Source: UBA5336 sp964506685 (GTDB lineage: Bacteria > Pseudomonadota > Alphaproteobacteria > Caulobacterales > Hyphomonadaceae). From it: a stretch of 64,000 nt of DNA. A model generated the notes under the pieces. The model saw only the letters and a list, made by a program, of their open reading frames with translations. It made no database searches and was not told the origin of the DNA. The stretch covers positions 19,321 to 83,320 of the forward strand of contig CAZDMQ010000005.1 of the NCBI GenBank assembly GCA_964506685.1. Reading direction: 5' to 3'. Within the stretch, counting starts at the first letter, position 1. Each line of letters begins with the position of its first letter. A program made the translations under genes and the position numbers. Shown piece after piece: positions 1-8,135 of this stretch.

Positions 1-108
1 GGTGGTCGGCGGTGACAGGTCGGGTTCGCGCAGCCGGGCGACGTGCCCGGCCGGCTGTCCGGCCGTGGCGGTATCGTTCGCCGGTTCCAGTCGCTGCGCC
101 TGGGCCAC
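1..108 (-). CDS. Possible start of a protein running off the left edge
   Basis: An open frame on the minus strand begins with GTG at 108 and stays open to the window edge, giving 36 residues that start MAQAQRLEPAND. A GGGAGAG ribosome binding site lies five bases before the GTG. The residues match no family I recognise and the frame is too short to judge. An ATG at 113 in another frame is an alternative. Bases 109-243, between this start and the end of the mscS gene, hold nothing I can name. Confidence 0.3.
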   Translation of the reverse strand, partial: MAQAQRLEPANDTATAGQPAGHVARLREPDLSPPTT

Positions 109-243
109 GTCATCTCTCCCTCGACGCAGGGAGGTAAGGGCGGTGGCGAGACGCTGCAACATCGGTGGGCAGACCCTGACGAAAGCTTAAGGCGAGCGGC
201 GGGCCTGCCCGTGACCCCGCCGACCCTGCCAGAAGACCCGCAG

Positions 244-1074
244 TCAGGCCACCTTCACGGGCGTCTTCTGCACCATTGTCGTGTGCGGATAGGGGATCGA
301 GATGCCCTCGCTGTCGAAGGCCGCCTTTACCGCCTTGATGAGGTCGAACTTCACGTTCCAGTAGTCGGCCGCAGCGACCCATGAGCGCGTGGTGATATCC
401 ACGGAGCTGTCGCCGAGATTGGTCACCCGAACGAAGGGCGCTGGATCTGCCAGGATGCGGCTGTCCGCCTTGACGAGACGCTCGACGATTCCGATCGCCT
501 TGTCCATGTCATCCTCGTAATCGATGCCGAAATCGACATCCACACGGCGCAACTCATAGCCCGAATAATTCTTGATCACGCCCGATATGGCCTGGCTGTT
601 GGGGACCAGGATCTTCACGTTGTCGACCGTGGCGAGCACAGTCTGGAAGAGGTTGATGTCCTTGACCGAACCGGCCACGCCCGCCGTCTCGACATAGTCG
701 CCGAGCTTGTAGGGCCGGAACACCATGATCATCACGCCGGAGGCGATATTGCCCAGCGCCCCCTGCATCGACAGGCCGATGGCCAGGGTCAGCGCACCGA
801 GAATGGCCACGAAGCTCGTCGCCTGGACGCCGAACACCTGCAGCGCCGCTATGAACACCGCCGCCGTGATCGCCCAGCGGACAATCGAGCCGAAGAAATT
901 GCCCAGCGTGTCGTCGATGGTTTCCCGCTTCAGCGCCTGGGTCCGGACAAGGTTGCCGAGCCAGCTGGCGATCCGCAGGCCGATGATGATGACGACCAGC
1001 GCACCGGCGGCCTTGATGGCGCCGCTGATGATCAGATCGCCGTATTGTTCCCAGATTTCCGTCGCACTTGGCAT
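244..1074 (-). CDS. Small mechanosensitive channel, MscS family
   Basis: A 276-residue inner-membrane channel of the MscS family, which opens under membrane tension to release solutes after osmotic downshock. Three hydrophobic helices lie at about residues 18-40, 66-85 and 88-115. The third carries the Gly/Ala-rich pore pattern (LSMQGALGNIASG) and is followed by the FRPYKLGD motif that begins the MscS beta domain. The C-terminal alpha/beta part ends near GISIPYPH. The ATG at 1074 is one base after the stop of the upstream mscS gene, and its GAGGAG ribosome binding site lies inside that gene's end, so the two are very likely co-transcribed and translationally coupled. The length matches the compact E. 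coli-type MscS. Confidence 0.93.
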   Translation of the reverse strand: MPSATEIWEQYGDLIISGAIKAAGALVVIIIGLRIASWLGNLVRTQALKRETIDDTLGNFFGSIVRWAITAAVFIAALQVFGVQATSFVAILGALTLAIGLSMQGALGNIASGVMIMVFRPYKLGDYVETAGVAGSVKDINLFQTVLATVDNVKILVPNSQAISGVIKNYSGYELRRVDVDFGIDYEDDMDKAIGIVERLVKADSRILADPAPFVRVTNLGDSSVDITTRSWVAAADYWNVKFDLIKAVKAAFDSEGISIPYPHTTMVQKTPVKVA

Positions 1075-1075
1075 G

Positions 1076-2254
1076 TCATGACTCCTCTTCAGGTTGAACC
1101 GCGGCAGGCCTGCGCGTCATAGCCTCATCATGTGACAGGGATTTCACATGCGCGGCCCGCTCGTCTTGCTGCACCTGGTATTCCACCTGCTGCGGATAGG
1201 GGATCGTGATTCCTTTGGCATCGAAAGCGCGTTTCACGGCCAGGATACAGGCCGATCGGGCATCGAGAAACTCTGTCGTCGCGATCCAGGGCCGGGCCCG
1301 CAGGGTGACGCTGTAGGCCGCCAGCGCATGCACCCCCGTCCAGAGATCATGCTTGGCGAGTACCCGCGGCACCGTGCGCAGGGCGGCCTGCATCACCGCC
1401 AGCGCCGCGTCGGTGTCGTCCTCGTAGGACACGTCGAAATAGAGATCGAGGCGGCGGCGCGGGGTCTTGGTGGCGTTGATGATGGTTTCAGCCCAGGCCC
1501 GGTCGTTCGGCACGGTGACGGTGCGGTTCTGGACATCCTTGAGCGTGGTCTGGAACGGCGAGATGTCCACGATCTCACCCTCGACGCCTGTGATCTCGAC
1601 CCAGTCGCCGATCCGGTAGGGCCGGAACACCGCCAGCATCACACCGGCGGCGACGCCCTTGAGCAGGTCCTGCAGGGACAGGGCGATGGCGAGGCCGACC
1701 GCGCCGAGAACGGCGATCAGCGAGGCGGACTGGAAGCCGAACTGCTGCAGCGCCAGGATCACGGTCAGGATTACCAGGGCATATTTCAGCACCGTCGCGA
1801 GAAAGTTGAAAAGGGTCGCATCGCCCCGGTGCCCCCGACTGGCCCGCTCGCCGAAACTCCGCACCGCTGCAGCGACCCAGCTTGCCGCAACGATGCCGGC
1901 GACCGCTATGACCGCAGCGCCGAGGGCGGCCGAGCCATAGCTTGTGACCAGCGCCGACACGTCGAACCCGACCAGCGCCGAGGCCGGGACCAGGAACACA
2001 CCGAGGACCAGGAGTTGCGACAGCGACGCGCCGAGGTCCCAGGGCGAGCCCTCGAACGCCTCGTCGCTGGCATAGGCGCGCCGGCCGATCCGCCGGATCG
2101 CGAGCTTCATCGCGCGGGCCGCCAACAGCGCCACAACCAGCAGCAGGCCGAGTTTCAGGCCCGTCCAGGCATAGGGCGCCGAGGCGCGGAGCCAGTCGGG
2201 CAGGTCCGGGCGTGCGAGCAGGGCCTGCAGCGGCCAGTCGATGATCGTATCCAT
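1076..2254 (-). CDS. Larger mechanosensitive channel, MscS family
   Basis: A 392-residue MscS-family protein with extra N-terminal membrane helices (about residues 30-50, 75-95 and 105-125) before the conserved core. The core has the pore helix (IALSLQDLLKGVAAG), FRPYRIGDWVEI, and a C-terminal domain ending near GITIPYPQ. The start is the ATG at 2254, preceded by AGGAGGGGGC; the frame stays open far upstream but without a better start. It is the first gene of a two-gene mscS operon with the smaller channel one base downstream. The pair are paralogues of different size, so they may gate at different tensions; that is inference. Confidence 0.9.
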   Translation of the reverse strand: MDTIIDWPLQALLARPDLPDWLRASAPYAWTGLKLGLLLVVALLAARAMKLAIRRIGRRAYASDEAFEGSPWDLGASLSQLLVLGVFLVPASALVGFDVSALVTSYGSAALGAAVIAVAGIVAASWVAAAVRSFGERASRGHRGDATLFNFLATVLKYALVILTVILALQQFGFQSASLIAVLGAVGLAIALSLQDLLKGVAAGVMLAVFRPYRIGDWVEITGVEGEIVDISPFQTTLKDVQNRTVTVPNDRAWAETIINATKTPRRRLDLYFDVSYEDDTDAALAVMQAALRTVPRVLAKHDLWTGVHALAAYSVTLRARPWIATTEFLDARSACILAVKRAFDAKGITIPYPQQVEYQVQQDERAAHVKSLSHDEAMTRRPAAVQPEEES

Positions 2255-2325
2255 GCCCCCTCCTAGTCCATGCCGCGTCGCCACCGCAACGTGGCCGCGC
2301 CCGCGCCGGCAGGGCCAGGGTGCAG

Positions 2326-2371
2326 GTCCGGCGTCGGGCTGGGCGCCAGGTCCGGCGTCAAGTCCGGCGTC
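2326..2371. repeat. Three direct copies of a 10-mer upstream of mscS/trcR
   Basis: GTCCGGCGTC occurs at 2326-2335, 2350-2359 and 2362-2371, with starts 24 and 12 bases apart. Such phased repeats can be regulator binding sites, but they can also arise by slippage in GC-rich DNA. No regulator is assigned. Confidence 0.5.
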
Positions 2372-2454
2372 AGGGCCAATTTCTGCAAGGCCTCTTCCAA
2401 ATTCCTCCCCGCCCAGTATATCAAAGGAACGAACGCGGTCTTGACGACGCCTCG

Positions 2455-2488
2455 CCGCCCGGCACCCCCAGTGCCGGGCGGGTTTCGT
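2455..2488 (+). terminator. Terminator-like hairpin in the leader of trcR
   Basis: CCGCCCGGCAC (2455-2465) pairs with GTGCCGGGCGG (2471-2481) as a perfect 11-bp stem with a five-base loop, followed by GGTTTCGTT. It points toward trcR but sits about 100 bases before its start, so it would end a transcript that begins in the intergenic region. It could be an attenuator or the end of a small RNA. Confidence 0.5.
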
Positions 2489-2584
2489 TGAGGCACCGGT
2501 GTCGGCGGCCCGGATCCACGAACCAGGGCCCAGCCCCCATGACCCATGACGCCAATGCGGGCAGGGCGACGAAAGGAAAATGAT

Positions 2585-3265
2585 ATGGCTGAAATCCTGA
2601 TGCCGAAAGCCACGGCGATCTGGCTGATCGACAACACGACGCTGAGCTTTGAGCAGATTGCGGACTTCTGCGGGCTGCATCACCTCGAGGTGAAGGGCAT
2701 TGCCGACGGCGATGTCGCCGAAAACATGCGCGGCATCGATCCCATCGCCGGCGGCATGCTCACCCGGGCAGAGATCCGGGCCGGCGAGGCCGACGCGGAT
2801 TACCGGCTGAAGCTGCAGACCTCGCCCGTGGACAATATTCCCCAGCCGAAGCGCAAGGGGGCCCGGTATACCCCGGTCATCCGGCGTGCGGACAAGCCGA
2901 ATGCGGTCGCCTGGTTCATCCGCTACCACCCCGAGGTCACCGATGCCCAGCTCGGCAAACTGATCGGCACCACCAAGACGACCATCAATGCGGTCCGCGA
3001 CAAGAGCCACTGGAACAGCCAGAACATCCGTCCCGTCGACCCGGTCACCCTCGGGCTGTGTTCACAGATCGAACTGGACGAGGTGATCACCATGGCCGCC
3101 GAGAAGCGCCGGGCCATGGAGGCCCGGCAGGCCGAAGCGGATGCAGGACCGGGACTGAAACCGATGGAGCAGACCACCGCTCGGGGCGTCGAGGGCGAAA
3201 CCAGCGAAGAGGCCGGCGACAGGGGGCTGTCGGTTGATGACGTCTTCAAGGACTTTCTCGGCTGA
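2585..3265 (+). CDS. trcR: TrcR-type cell-cycle transcriptional regulator (DUF1013)
   Basis: A 226-residue protein of the alphaproteobacterial DUF1013 family, known in Caulobacter as the cell-cycle regulator TrcR. Two helix-turn-helix-like stretches are visible: LSFEQIADFCGLHHLEVKGI near residues 18-37, and VTDAQLGKLIGTTKTTINAV near residues 119-138. Between them is a basic KRKGARY segment, and the tail is variable and acidic, ending DDVFKDFLG. The start is the ATG at 2585 after AAAGGAAAA; an upstream in-frame ATG at 2546 lacks a ribosome binding site. The next gene, 80 bases on, is a ClpP-type peptidase. The long leader with repeats and a hairpin suggests regulated expression. Confidence 0.85.
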   Translation: MAEILMPKATAIWLIDNTTLSFEQIADFCGLHHLEVKGIADGDVAENMRGIDPIAGGMLTRAEIRAGEADADYRLKLQTSPVDNIPQPKRKGARYTPVIRRADKPNAVAWFIRYHPEVTDAQLGKLIGTTKTTINAVRDKSHWNSQNIRPVDPVTLGLCSQIELDEVITMAAEKRRAMEARQAEADAGPGLKPMEQTTARGVEGETSEEAGDRGLSVDDVFKDFLG

Positions 3266-3345
3266 GGTTGCATCCTGCCTGAGCTGCCGGTCTTGACCCC
3301 CCGCCCGGCGCCCCTCACTTGTGTTCCATGTGCTCTGGAGATCCC

Positions 3346-3936
3346 ATGACCCGGCTTGACGACGACCCTTCCAATATTGCCGCGAGCGAGCCCAACAGCT
3401 TTCTCGAACAGGCCCTTTTCAATGCCCGCACGATCATGCTGACAGGCGGTGTCGACGACCGCCAGGCGCGGCGGGTCTGCGAAAGGCTGCTGGCGCTGGC
3501 CTCCGAAAGCGCCGAGCCGATCCTGCTGGTGATCTCCTCCCCTGGTGGCCATGTCGAATCCGGCGACATGATCCACGACATGATCAAGTTCGTCGAGGCC
3601 CCGGTGAAGGTGCTCGGCTCGGGCTGGGTGGCCAGTGCCGGTGCGCTGATCTACGCGGCGGCGAAGCTGGAGAACCGCTACGCCCTGCCGAACACCCGTT
3701 TCCTGCTGCATGAACCGCGTGGCGGGGTGGGCGGCCAGGCCACCGATGTCGAGATCCAGGCGCGCGAGATCATCAAGATGCGCGGCCGGCTGCACCAGAT
3801 CTTTGCCGATGCCACCGGCCAGCCGCTGGAAAAGATCAAGGAAGACACAGATCGCGATTTCTGGATGAGTGCAAGCGAAGCCATGGACTACGGCCTCGTC
3901 GGCAAAATCATTACACACAAGAGCGAGATTGCTTGA
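3346..3936 (+). CDS. ClpP-family serine peptidase
   Basis: A 196-residue peptidase of the ClpP family, the proteolytic partner of AAA+ unfoldases. The triad is visible: Ser97 in GWVASAGAL, His122 in LLHEPRGG, and Asp171 in DRDFWMSASEAMDYGL. The SSPGG motif that forms the substrate groove is also present. The nucleophile context GWVASAGA differs from the usual GQAASMGA of housekeeping ClpP, and no clpX lies alongside, so this looks like a second, divergent ClpP paralogue. The start is the ATG at 3346 with GGAG upstream; an ATG at 3319 lacks one. Its unfoldase partner cannot be told from this window. Confidence 0.88.
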   Translation: MTRLDDDPSNIAASEPNSFLEQALFNARTIMLTGGVDDRQARRVCERLLALASESAEPILLVISSPGGHVESGDMIHDMIKFVEAPVKVLGSGWVASAGALIYAAAKLENRYALPNTRFLLHEPRGGVGGQATDVEIQAREIIKMRGRLHQIFADATGQPLEKIKEDTDRDFWMSASEAMDYGLVGKIITHKSEIA

Positions 3937-4013
3937 TTGTGGAAAGCAGTTTGTTTTCCAGTCGGTAACCTCTGACGGGCATAGGCTTGATCTGACAGGA
4001 TCCGGAAAAAGCC

Positions 4014-5639
4014 ATGGCCGTGACATTCAGACAGCTCGCTGAACCCGTAGAACCGGTGCAGCCGCACCTGCGCCTTGCCGCCGTGCTCGCTCGATTCGAG
4101 GCCGATGCCGGTCTCGAGCTGTTGCCGGTCGTGTTTGGCCGTACACTGATGGGAACGCTGAGCCGGCGGGCGGTCTTCGACCTCGCCGGCGCCGCTGTTC
4201 CCCGCGACCAGGTCGCCGATACCAGGATCAGCGCCCTGCTCGATGAAGCGCCGGCCACAGCCGATACGGAACTGAGGATTGGCGGCTTTTCCGTCCGCTC
4301 GGCCCGGGGCGACGGCAAGGCGCTGGCCGAGGGGGTCGTCGTTCTCGAGCGCGGCGCCTATGCCGGTGTGGTACGTCCGCGCACGCTGGCCCGCGCGCTT
4401 GCCGAGGAGAATGCACGCCGCGCCATGGCGCAGAAGGAGGCCGCTGGCAAGGTCGCTGCCTACCGGGCCCGGCAGGCGGAGAAGGCTGCGGAACAGGCGC
4501 ACCTGCAGGCCGTGCTCGCGCACGAGCTGCGCACGCCGCTGAACGCTGCCCAGGCCAGTGCGGACATGCTCGCCCAGCACACCCGGACCCAGGACGGCAA
4601 GCTGCTCGCGCGGACGGTATCGGATGCCTGCCGCGCCCTCGACCGGCTGCTCGATGACATGATGGTGATGTCGCGCGCCGGTCTCGGCAACTTGCCGGTG
4701 CAGGCCGAACCCGTCTCGCTCAGGCGGCTGTCCGCCGAACTCGACAATCTGTGGCGCCCCCGTTGTGCCGAAAAGGGGCTGGGTCTGCGCGTCGTGACCG
4801 GCAAGCTTGCGGCCGAGCGGATCGAGGCCGACCCGGTCCGCCTGCGGCAGGTGCTGGACAATCTCCTGTCGAACGCGATCAAGTTCACCTCCGAGGGCGG
4901 CGTGGAGCTCTCCTTCTCCACCGAGGCAAACGGTGATGCGGTCACGCTCGCCATTGAGGTGTCGGACACCGGGCCGGGTCTGTCCGGTGACGATCTCGGA
5001 CACGTTTTCAAGCCTTTCGAGCGCGCGGCAGGCGCGGCCGGCATGGACGGGAGCGGGCTCGGCCTCGCGGTGACCAAGGCTGTGCTGGACAGTCTGGGCG
5101 GGCAGATCGCCTATCGCACCGGCGAGGCGGGGGGCAGCGTCTTCTCGCTGACCATACCGGTCCGCAAGTCCGGCCCGCGGATCGTGTCCGAGAACCGCCG
5201 CGCTGCAACCATGGGACGGTTCGAGGTGGGCGATGTGCTCCTGGTCGACGATCATGAGCCGAGCCGGCTCGTGCTCGCCCGCGCTCTGGTCGCGGCCGGC
5301 TGGAAGGTCGATGCCGTGGCGACCCTGTCCCAGGCCCTGCGCCGGTCCGCCCATAAGCCTTACCAGGTCATTCTCTGCGATCTCCACCTCGCCGATGGCG
5401 ACGGCACACAGATCCTCGAGGCCGTCCGCCGCAGTGAGGCGCACGATCCGGCGACCCCCGTCATCGCCGTGACCGCCGATCGCAGCCCGGCCCGGCTCGA
5501 GGCCTGCGCAGCGGCCGGCTTCGATGCCATCTGGACCAAGCCGATCAATCCCAATGATGCGGTCATGGCCCTGGCCGACCTGATCATTACCCACAGCGCC
5601 CGGGACCGTCAGGACGTGCGCCGCGCCGCCTCGGCCTGA
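4014..5639 (+). CDS. Soluble hybrid histidine kinase with receiver domain
   Basis: A 541-residue hybrid kinase without membrane helices. An uncharacterised sensing region covers about residues 1-130, followed by a predicted coiled coil (about 130-165). The dimerisation domain has phospho-acceptor His170 in HELRTPLN. The ATPase domain shows DNLLSNAIKF (N box), DTGPGL (G1) and GSGLGLAV (G2). A receiver domain from about residue 406 has the acidic pair Asp412/Asp413, phospho-acceptor Asp456 in ILCDLHLADG, and TKPI near the end. The His-to-Asp pair suggests an internal phosphotransfer step and a separate phosphotransferase partner not seen here. The ATG at 4014 has only a weak GGA-rich ribosome binding site. 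Confidence 0.9.
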   Translation: MAVTFRQLAEPVEPVQPHLRLAAVLARFEADAGLELLPVVFGRTLMGTLSRRAVFDLAGAAVPRDQVADTRISALLDEAPATADTELRIGGFSVRSARGDGKALAEGVVVLERGAYAGVVRPRTLARALAEENARRAMAQKEAAGKVAAYRARQAEKAAEQAHLQAVLAHELRTPLNAAQASADMLAQHTRTQDGKLLARTVSDACRALDRLLDDMMVMSRAGLGNLPVQAEPVSLRRLSAELDNLWRPRCAEKGLGLRVVTGKLAAERIEADPVRLRQVLDNLLSNAIKFTSEGGVELSFSTEANGDAVTLAIEVSDTGPGLSGDDLGHVFKPFERAAGAAGMDGSGLGLAVTKAVLDSLGGQIAYRTGEAGGSVFSLTIPVRKSGPRIVSENRRAATMGRFEVGDVLLVDDHEPSRLVLARALVAAGWKVDAVATLSQALRRSAHKPYQVILCDLHLADGDGTQILEAVRRSEAHDPATPVIAVTADRSPARLEACAAAGFDAIWTKPINPNDAVMALADLIITHSARDRQDVRRAASA

Positions 5640-5698
5640 TCGGTTGCAGCCATCCCTGCGAGGGTCCAATGTCGGCCCGACAGTCAAGGAGGCTCACC

Positions 5699-6160
5699 AT
5701 GTCCACCCCCGAAGACCGGCTCGACGCGCTCGGCATCGTGCTCCCCGAACCGATGCAGGCGGTCGCCAATTACGTGCCATTCGTGACCAGCGGCCGGCTG
5801 CTCTTCGTGTCCGGCCAGGTCAGCCTGTTCGAGGGCACGCTGATGAAGGGCCGCGTCGGCGAGGACCTGGAACTGTCGGCGGCCCAGCAGGCCGCGCGGG
5901 CCTGCGGGATCAACCTGATTGCCCAGTGCAAGGCCGCGGTCGGAACGCTATCGCGCGTCCGCCGTGTGGTGAAGCTTGGCGGCTTCGTGAATGCCGCGCC
6001 GCACTTCACCGACATCCCCCAGGTCGTGAACGGCTGTTCGGACCTCATGGTGGAGGTATTCGGCGAGGCCGGCCGGCATGCACGCTCGGCCGTGGCCTGC
6101 CCGGTCCTGCCGCTCGGCGTCGCGGTCGAGGTCGATGGCGTGTTCGAGATCGATGACTAG
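5699..6160 (+). CDS. RidA family protein (long form)
   Basis: A 153-residue member of the RidA/YjgF family, whose known members deaminate reactive enamine/imine intermediates of pyridoxal-phosphate enzymes. The family pattern is visible as LLFVSGQVS near residue 35, VNAAPHFTDIPQVVNG near residue 100, and ACPVLPLGVAVEVDGVFEI at the end. It belongs to the longer alphaproteobacterial RidA subgroup. The ATG at 5699 follows AAGGAGG. Its stop overlaps the start of the next gene, a phosphodiesterase, by eight bases. This and the following two genes form a tight operon. Confidence 0.9.
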   Translation: MSTPEDRLDALGIVLPEPMQAVANYVPFVTSGRLLFVSGQVSLFEGTLMKGRVGEDLELSAAQQAARACGINLIAQCKAAVGTLSRVRRVVKLGGFVNAAPHFTDIPQVVNGCSDLMVEVFGEAGRHARSAVACPVLPLGVAVEVDGVFEIDD

Positions 6161-6845
6161 GGCGTTCGCCCATCGCGGATTGTGGTCGCCGGACGGGCCG
6201 CCGGAGAATTCCATGGCAGCCTTCGAGGCGGCGGCAGCGCAGGGCGTCGGGATCGAACTGGACGTGCAGCTCTCGCGCGATGGCGTGCCGGTGGTGTTTC
6301 ATGACCCCATGCTGGAGCGGATGACCGAGGCCAGCGGCGCGCTGTGGGACCATGACGCAGACGCGCTGACAGGCCTGCGGCTGGCCGGGACTGGTGAGCG
6401 GATCCCCATGCTCAGCCGCGTGGCCCGGCAGCTGCCCGCCGGCCTGCCCGTGCTTGTCGAGCTGAAGCCCGGTCCGGGCGACCCGCTCGACTACCTGCGT
6501 GCGGTGGAGCTGGCCCTGTTCGGCACCGGCATTGATGCGGCGCTGATGTCCTTTACCCCGGCGCTGAATGCGGCAGCCAGCACAGTGCTGCCGGATCGCC
6601 GGCGCGGGCTGCTGGTCGCGCCGGGGGCGAAGGACCGGCCTGCGGCCGTCGAGACGGCCCACACCATGGGCGCTTGCTTCCTTGCGGTTCGCCACGAACA
6701 GGCCGCCGATTATGCCGGGCTCGTCGGGGACCGCCTCGGCCTCTATGCTTGGACGGTGGACAGTCCTGCGGCCCTGGCGGCCGCGAAGCCGGCTGCAACT
6801 GCAATCATCTTCGAACATCTCGATCCGGGCCTCGTCAGCGGCTGA
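6153..6845 (+). CDS. Glycerophosphodiester phosphodiesterase
   Basis: A 230-residue GDPD-family enzyme that would hydrolyse glycerophosphodiesters to glycerol-3-phosphate and an alcohol. Residues typical of the active site are seen: His7-Arg8 in AHRG, Glu18-Asn19-Ser20, Glu35 and Asp37 in ELDVQLSRDG, and His50-Asp51 in VVFHD. There is no signal peptide, so it is probably cytoplasmic. The start is the ATG at 6153, inside the end of the ridA-like gene, which implies translational coupling. It is followed 10 bases later by a COG3146 protein. Confidence 0.9.
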   Translation: MTRAFAHRGLWSPDGPPENSMAAFEAAAAQGVGIELDVQLSRDGVPVVFHDPMLERMTEASGALWDHDADALTGLRLAGTGERIPMLSRVARQLPAGLPVLVELKPGPGDPLDYLRAVELALFGTGIDAALMSFTPALNAAASTVLPDRRRGLLVAPGAKDRPAAVETAHTMGACFLAVRHEQAADYAGLVGDRLGLYAWTVDSPAALAAAKPAATAIIFEHLDPGLVSG

Positions 6846-6855
6846 CCCGAGGTCT

Positions 6856-8034
6856 ATGTCTCGACCCATGGACGACACCGCTTTCCAGATCACGGTGGCC
6901 CAGGGCCTTGCCGGCATCGATCCGGCGGGATGGGACGCGGTCGCCAACCCGCCGGGCGCGCGCCAGGATCCCTTCCTGAGCTGGGACTTTCTCGAAGCGC
7001 TGGAGCGCTCGGGCGCGGCGACACCGGACACTGGCTGGGCGCCCCACCATCTCCTGGTGACCGGGCCCGGCGACCGCATCCGCGCGGCCATGCCCCTCTA
7101 TGCCAAGACCCATTCCTATGGCGAGTTCGTGTTCGACCATGGCTGGGCCGATGCGTTCGAACGCGCCGGGGGGCGCTATTATCCGAAACTCGTCTGCGCG
7201 GTGCCGTTCACGCCGGTGACCGGCCGGCGCCTGCTGGTCCCTGGCGGACCGGATGCCCAGACGCTGCGCCAGGTGCTGCTCGCCGGTGCCCTGCAGATCG
7301 CCGATGACAACGAGCTGTCCAGCCTCCACCTCAACTTCACGACCGCAGAGGAAACCGGGATGCTCGGCGAGGCCGGACTGCTGCTGCGCTCCGACCAGCA
7401 GTTCCATTTCATCAATGAGGGCTATCGCGACTTTGCCGATTTCCTCGCCGCCCTGTCCTCGTCGCGCCGCAAGACGCTGCGCAAGGAGCGGGCGAAGGCG
7501 CAGGCCGGGCTCGATATCCGCCACGTCACTGGCAGCGACCTGTCAGAGGCGCACTGGGATGCCTTCCATGCGTTCTACCTGGACACCGGCGCGCGCAAAT
7601 GGGGCTCGCCCTATCTCAACCGGGAGACCTTTTCGCTGATCGGGGAGCGCATGGCCGACAGGGTGTTGCTGGTCATGGCCTATGAGGCTGGCCGGCCCAT
7701 CGCCGGTGCGCTCAACTTCATCGGATCGGACACGCTGTACGGCCGCTACTGGGGCTGCCTGTCTGCCCGTTCCATGCTGCATTTCGAGATCTGCTACTAT
7801 CAGGCGATCGATTTCGCCCTGGCGAACGGGCTGAAATATGTCGAGGCCGGGGCCCAGGGCGGACACAAACTGGCGCGCGGCTATGTGCCTGTCGAGACAC
7901 GGTCGGCGCACTGGATCGCACATCCGGGCTTCCGCCAGGCCATCGCCGACTACCTCCGCCGCGAGCGCGCCGCCGTCGCCGCGGACATGGACTATCTCAG
8001 GGATCGCGCGCCCTTTCGCAAGGACGGCGGATAA
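6856..8034 (+). CDS. COG3146 (DUF482) GNAT-like protein
   Basis: A 392-residue protein of the COG3146/DUF482 family, related to the FemAB-like GNAT fold and often named N-acetyltransferase or peptidogalycan biosynthesis protein. Typical stretches are DPFLSWDFLEALE near residue 35, HLLVTGPGD, FVFDHGWADAFERAGGRYYPKL, SSSRRKTLRKER near residue 205, and YVEAGAQGGHKLARGY near residue 330. The substrate is unknown. The start is the ATG at 6856, close behind GAGG and 10 bases after the GDPD stop; an ATG at 6868 is possible. The operon with RidA and GDPD suggests a conserved metabolic link, but that is inference. Confidence 0.88.
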   Translation: MSRPMDDTAFQITVAQGLAGIDPAGWDAVANPPGARQDPFLSWDFLEALERSGAATPDTGWAPHHLLVTGPGDRIRAAMPLYAKTHSYGEFVFDHGWADAFERAGGRYYPKLVCAVPFTPVTGRRLLVPGGPDAQTLRQVLLAGALQIADDNELSSLHLNFTTAEETGMLGEAGLLLRSDQQFHFINEGYRDFADFLAALSSSRRKTLRKERAKAQAGLDIRHVTGSDLSEAHWDAFHAFYLDTGARKWGSPYLNRETFSLIGERMADRVLLVMAYEAGRPIAGALNFIGSDTLYGRYWGCLSARSMLHFEICYYQAIDFALANGLKYVEAGAQGGHKLARGYVPVETRSAHWIAHPGFRQAIADYLRRERAAVAADMDYLRDRAPFRKDGG

Positions 8035-8135
8035 CTACCCCGCCGGCGATGAATTCCGCAGCCTCGCGCCTATCGCGGTTTGCCAGGAACCTGTAACCGG
8101 CGGCAGACCTCGCGCTTTCCCAACGGAGCTGCAAC

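Larger units (their letters stand above)
2255..2584. other. 330-bp divergent intergenic region between mscS and trcR
   Basis: This gap separates divergently transcribed genes. It holds three direct copies of a 10-mer (2326-2371), a GC-rich hairpin followed by a short T run (2455-2488), and on the minus strand a TATACT hexamer at about 2411-2416 that could be the -10 of the mscS operon. No convincing coding frame is seen in it. Confidence 0.6.

Noticed and set aside
3888..5687. A 599-codon open frame on the minus strand
   Set aside because: It is antisense to the hybrid histidine kinase, whose motifs are complete.
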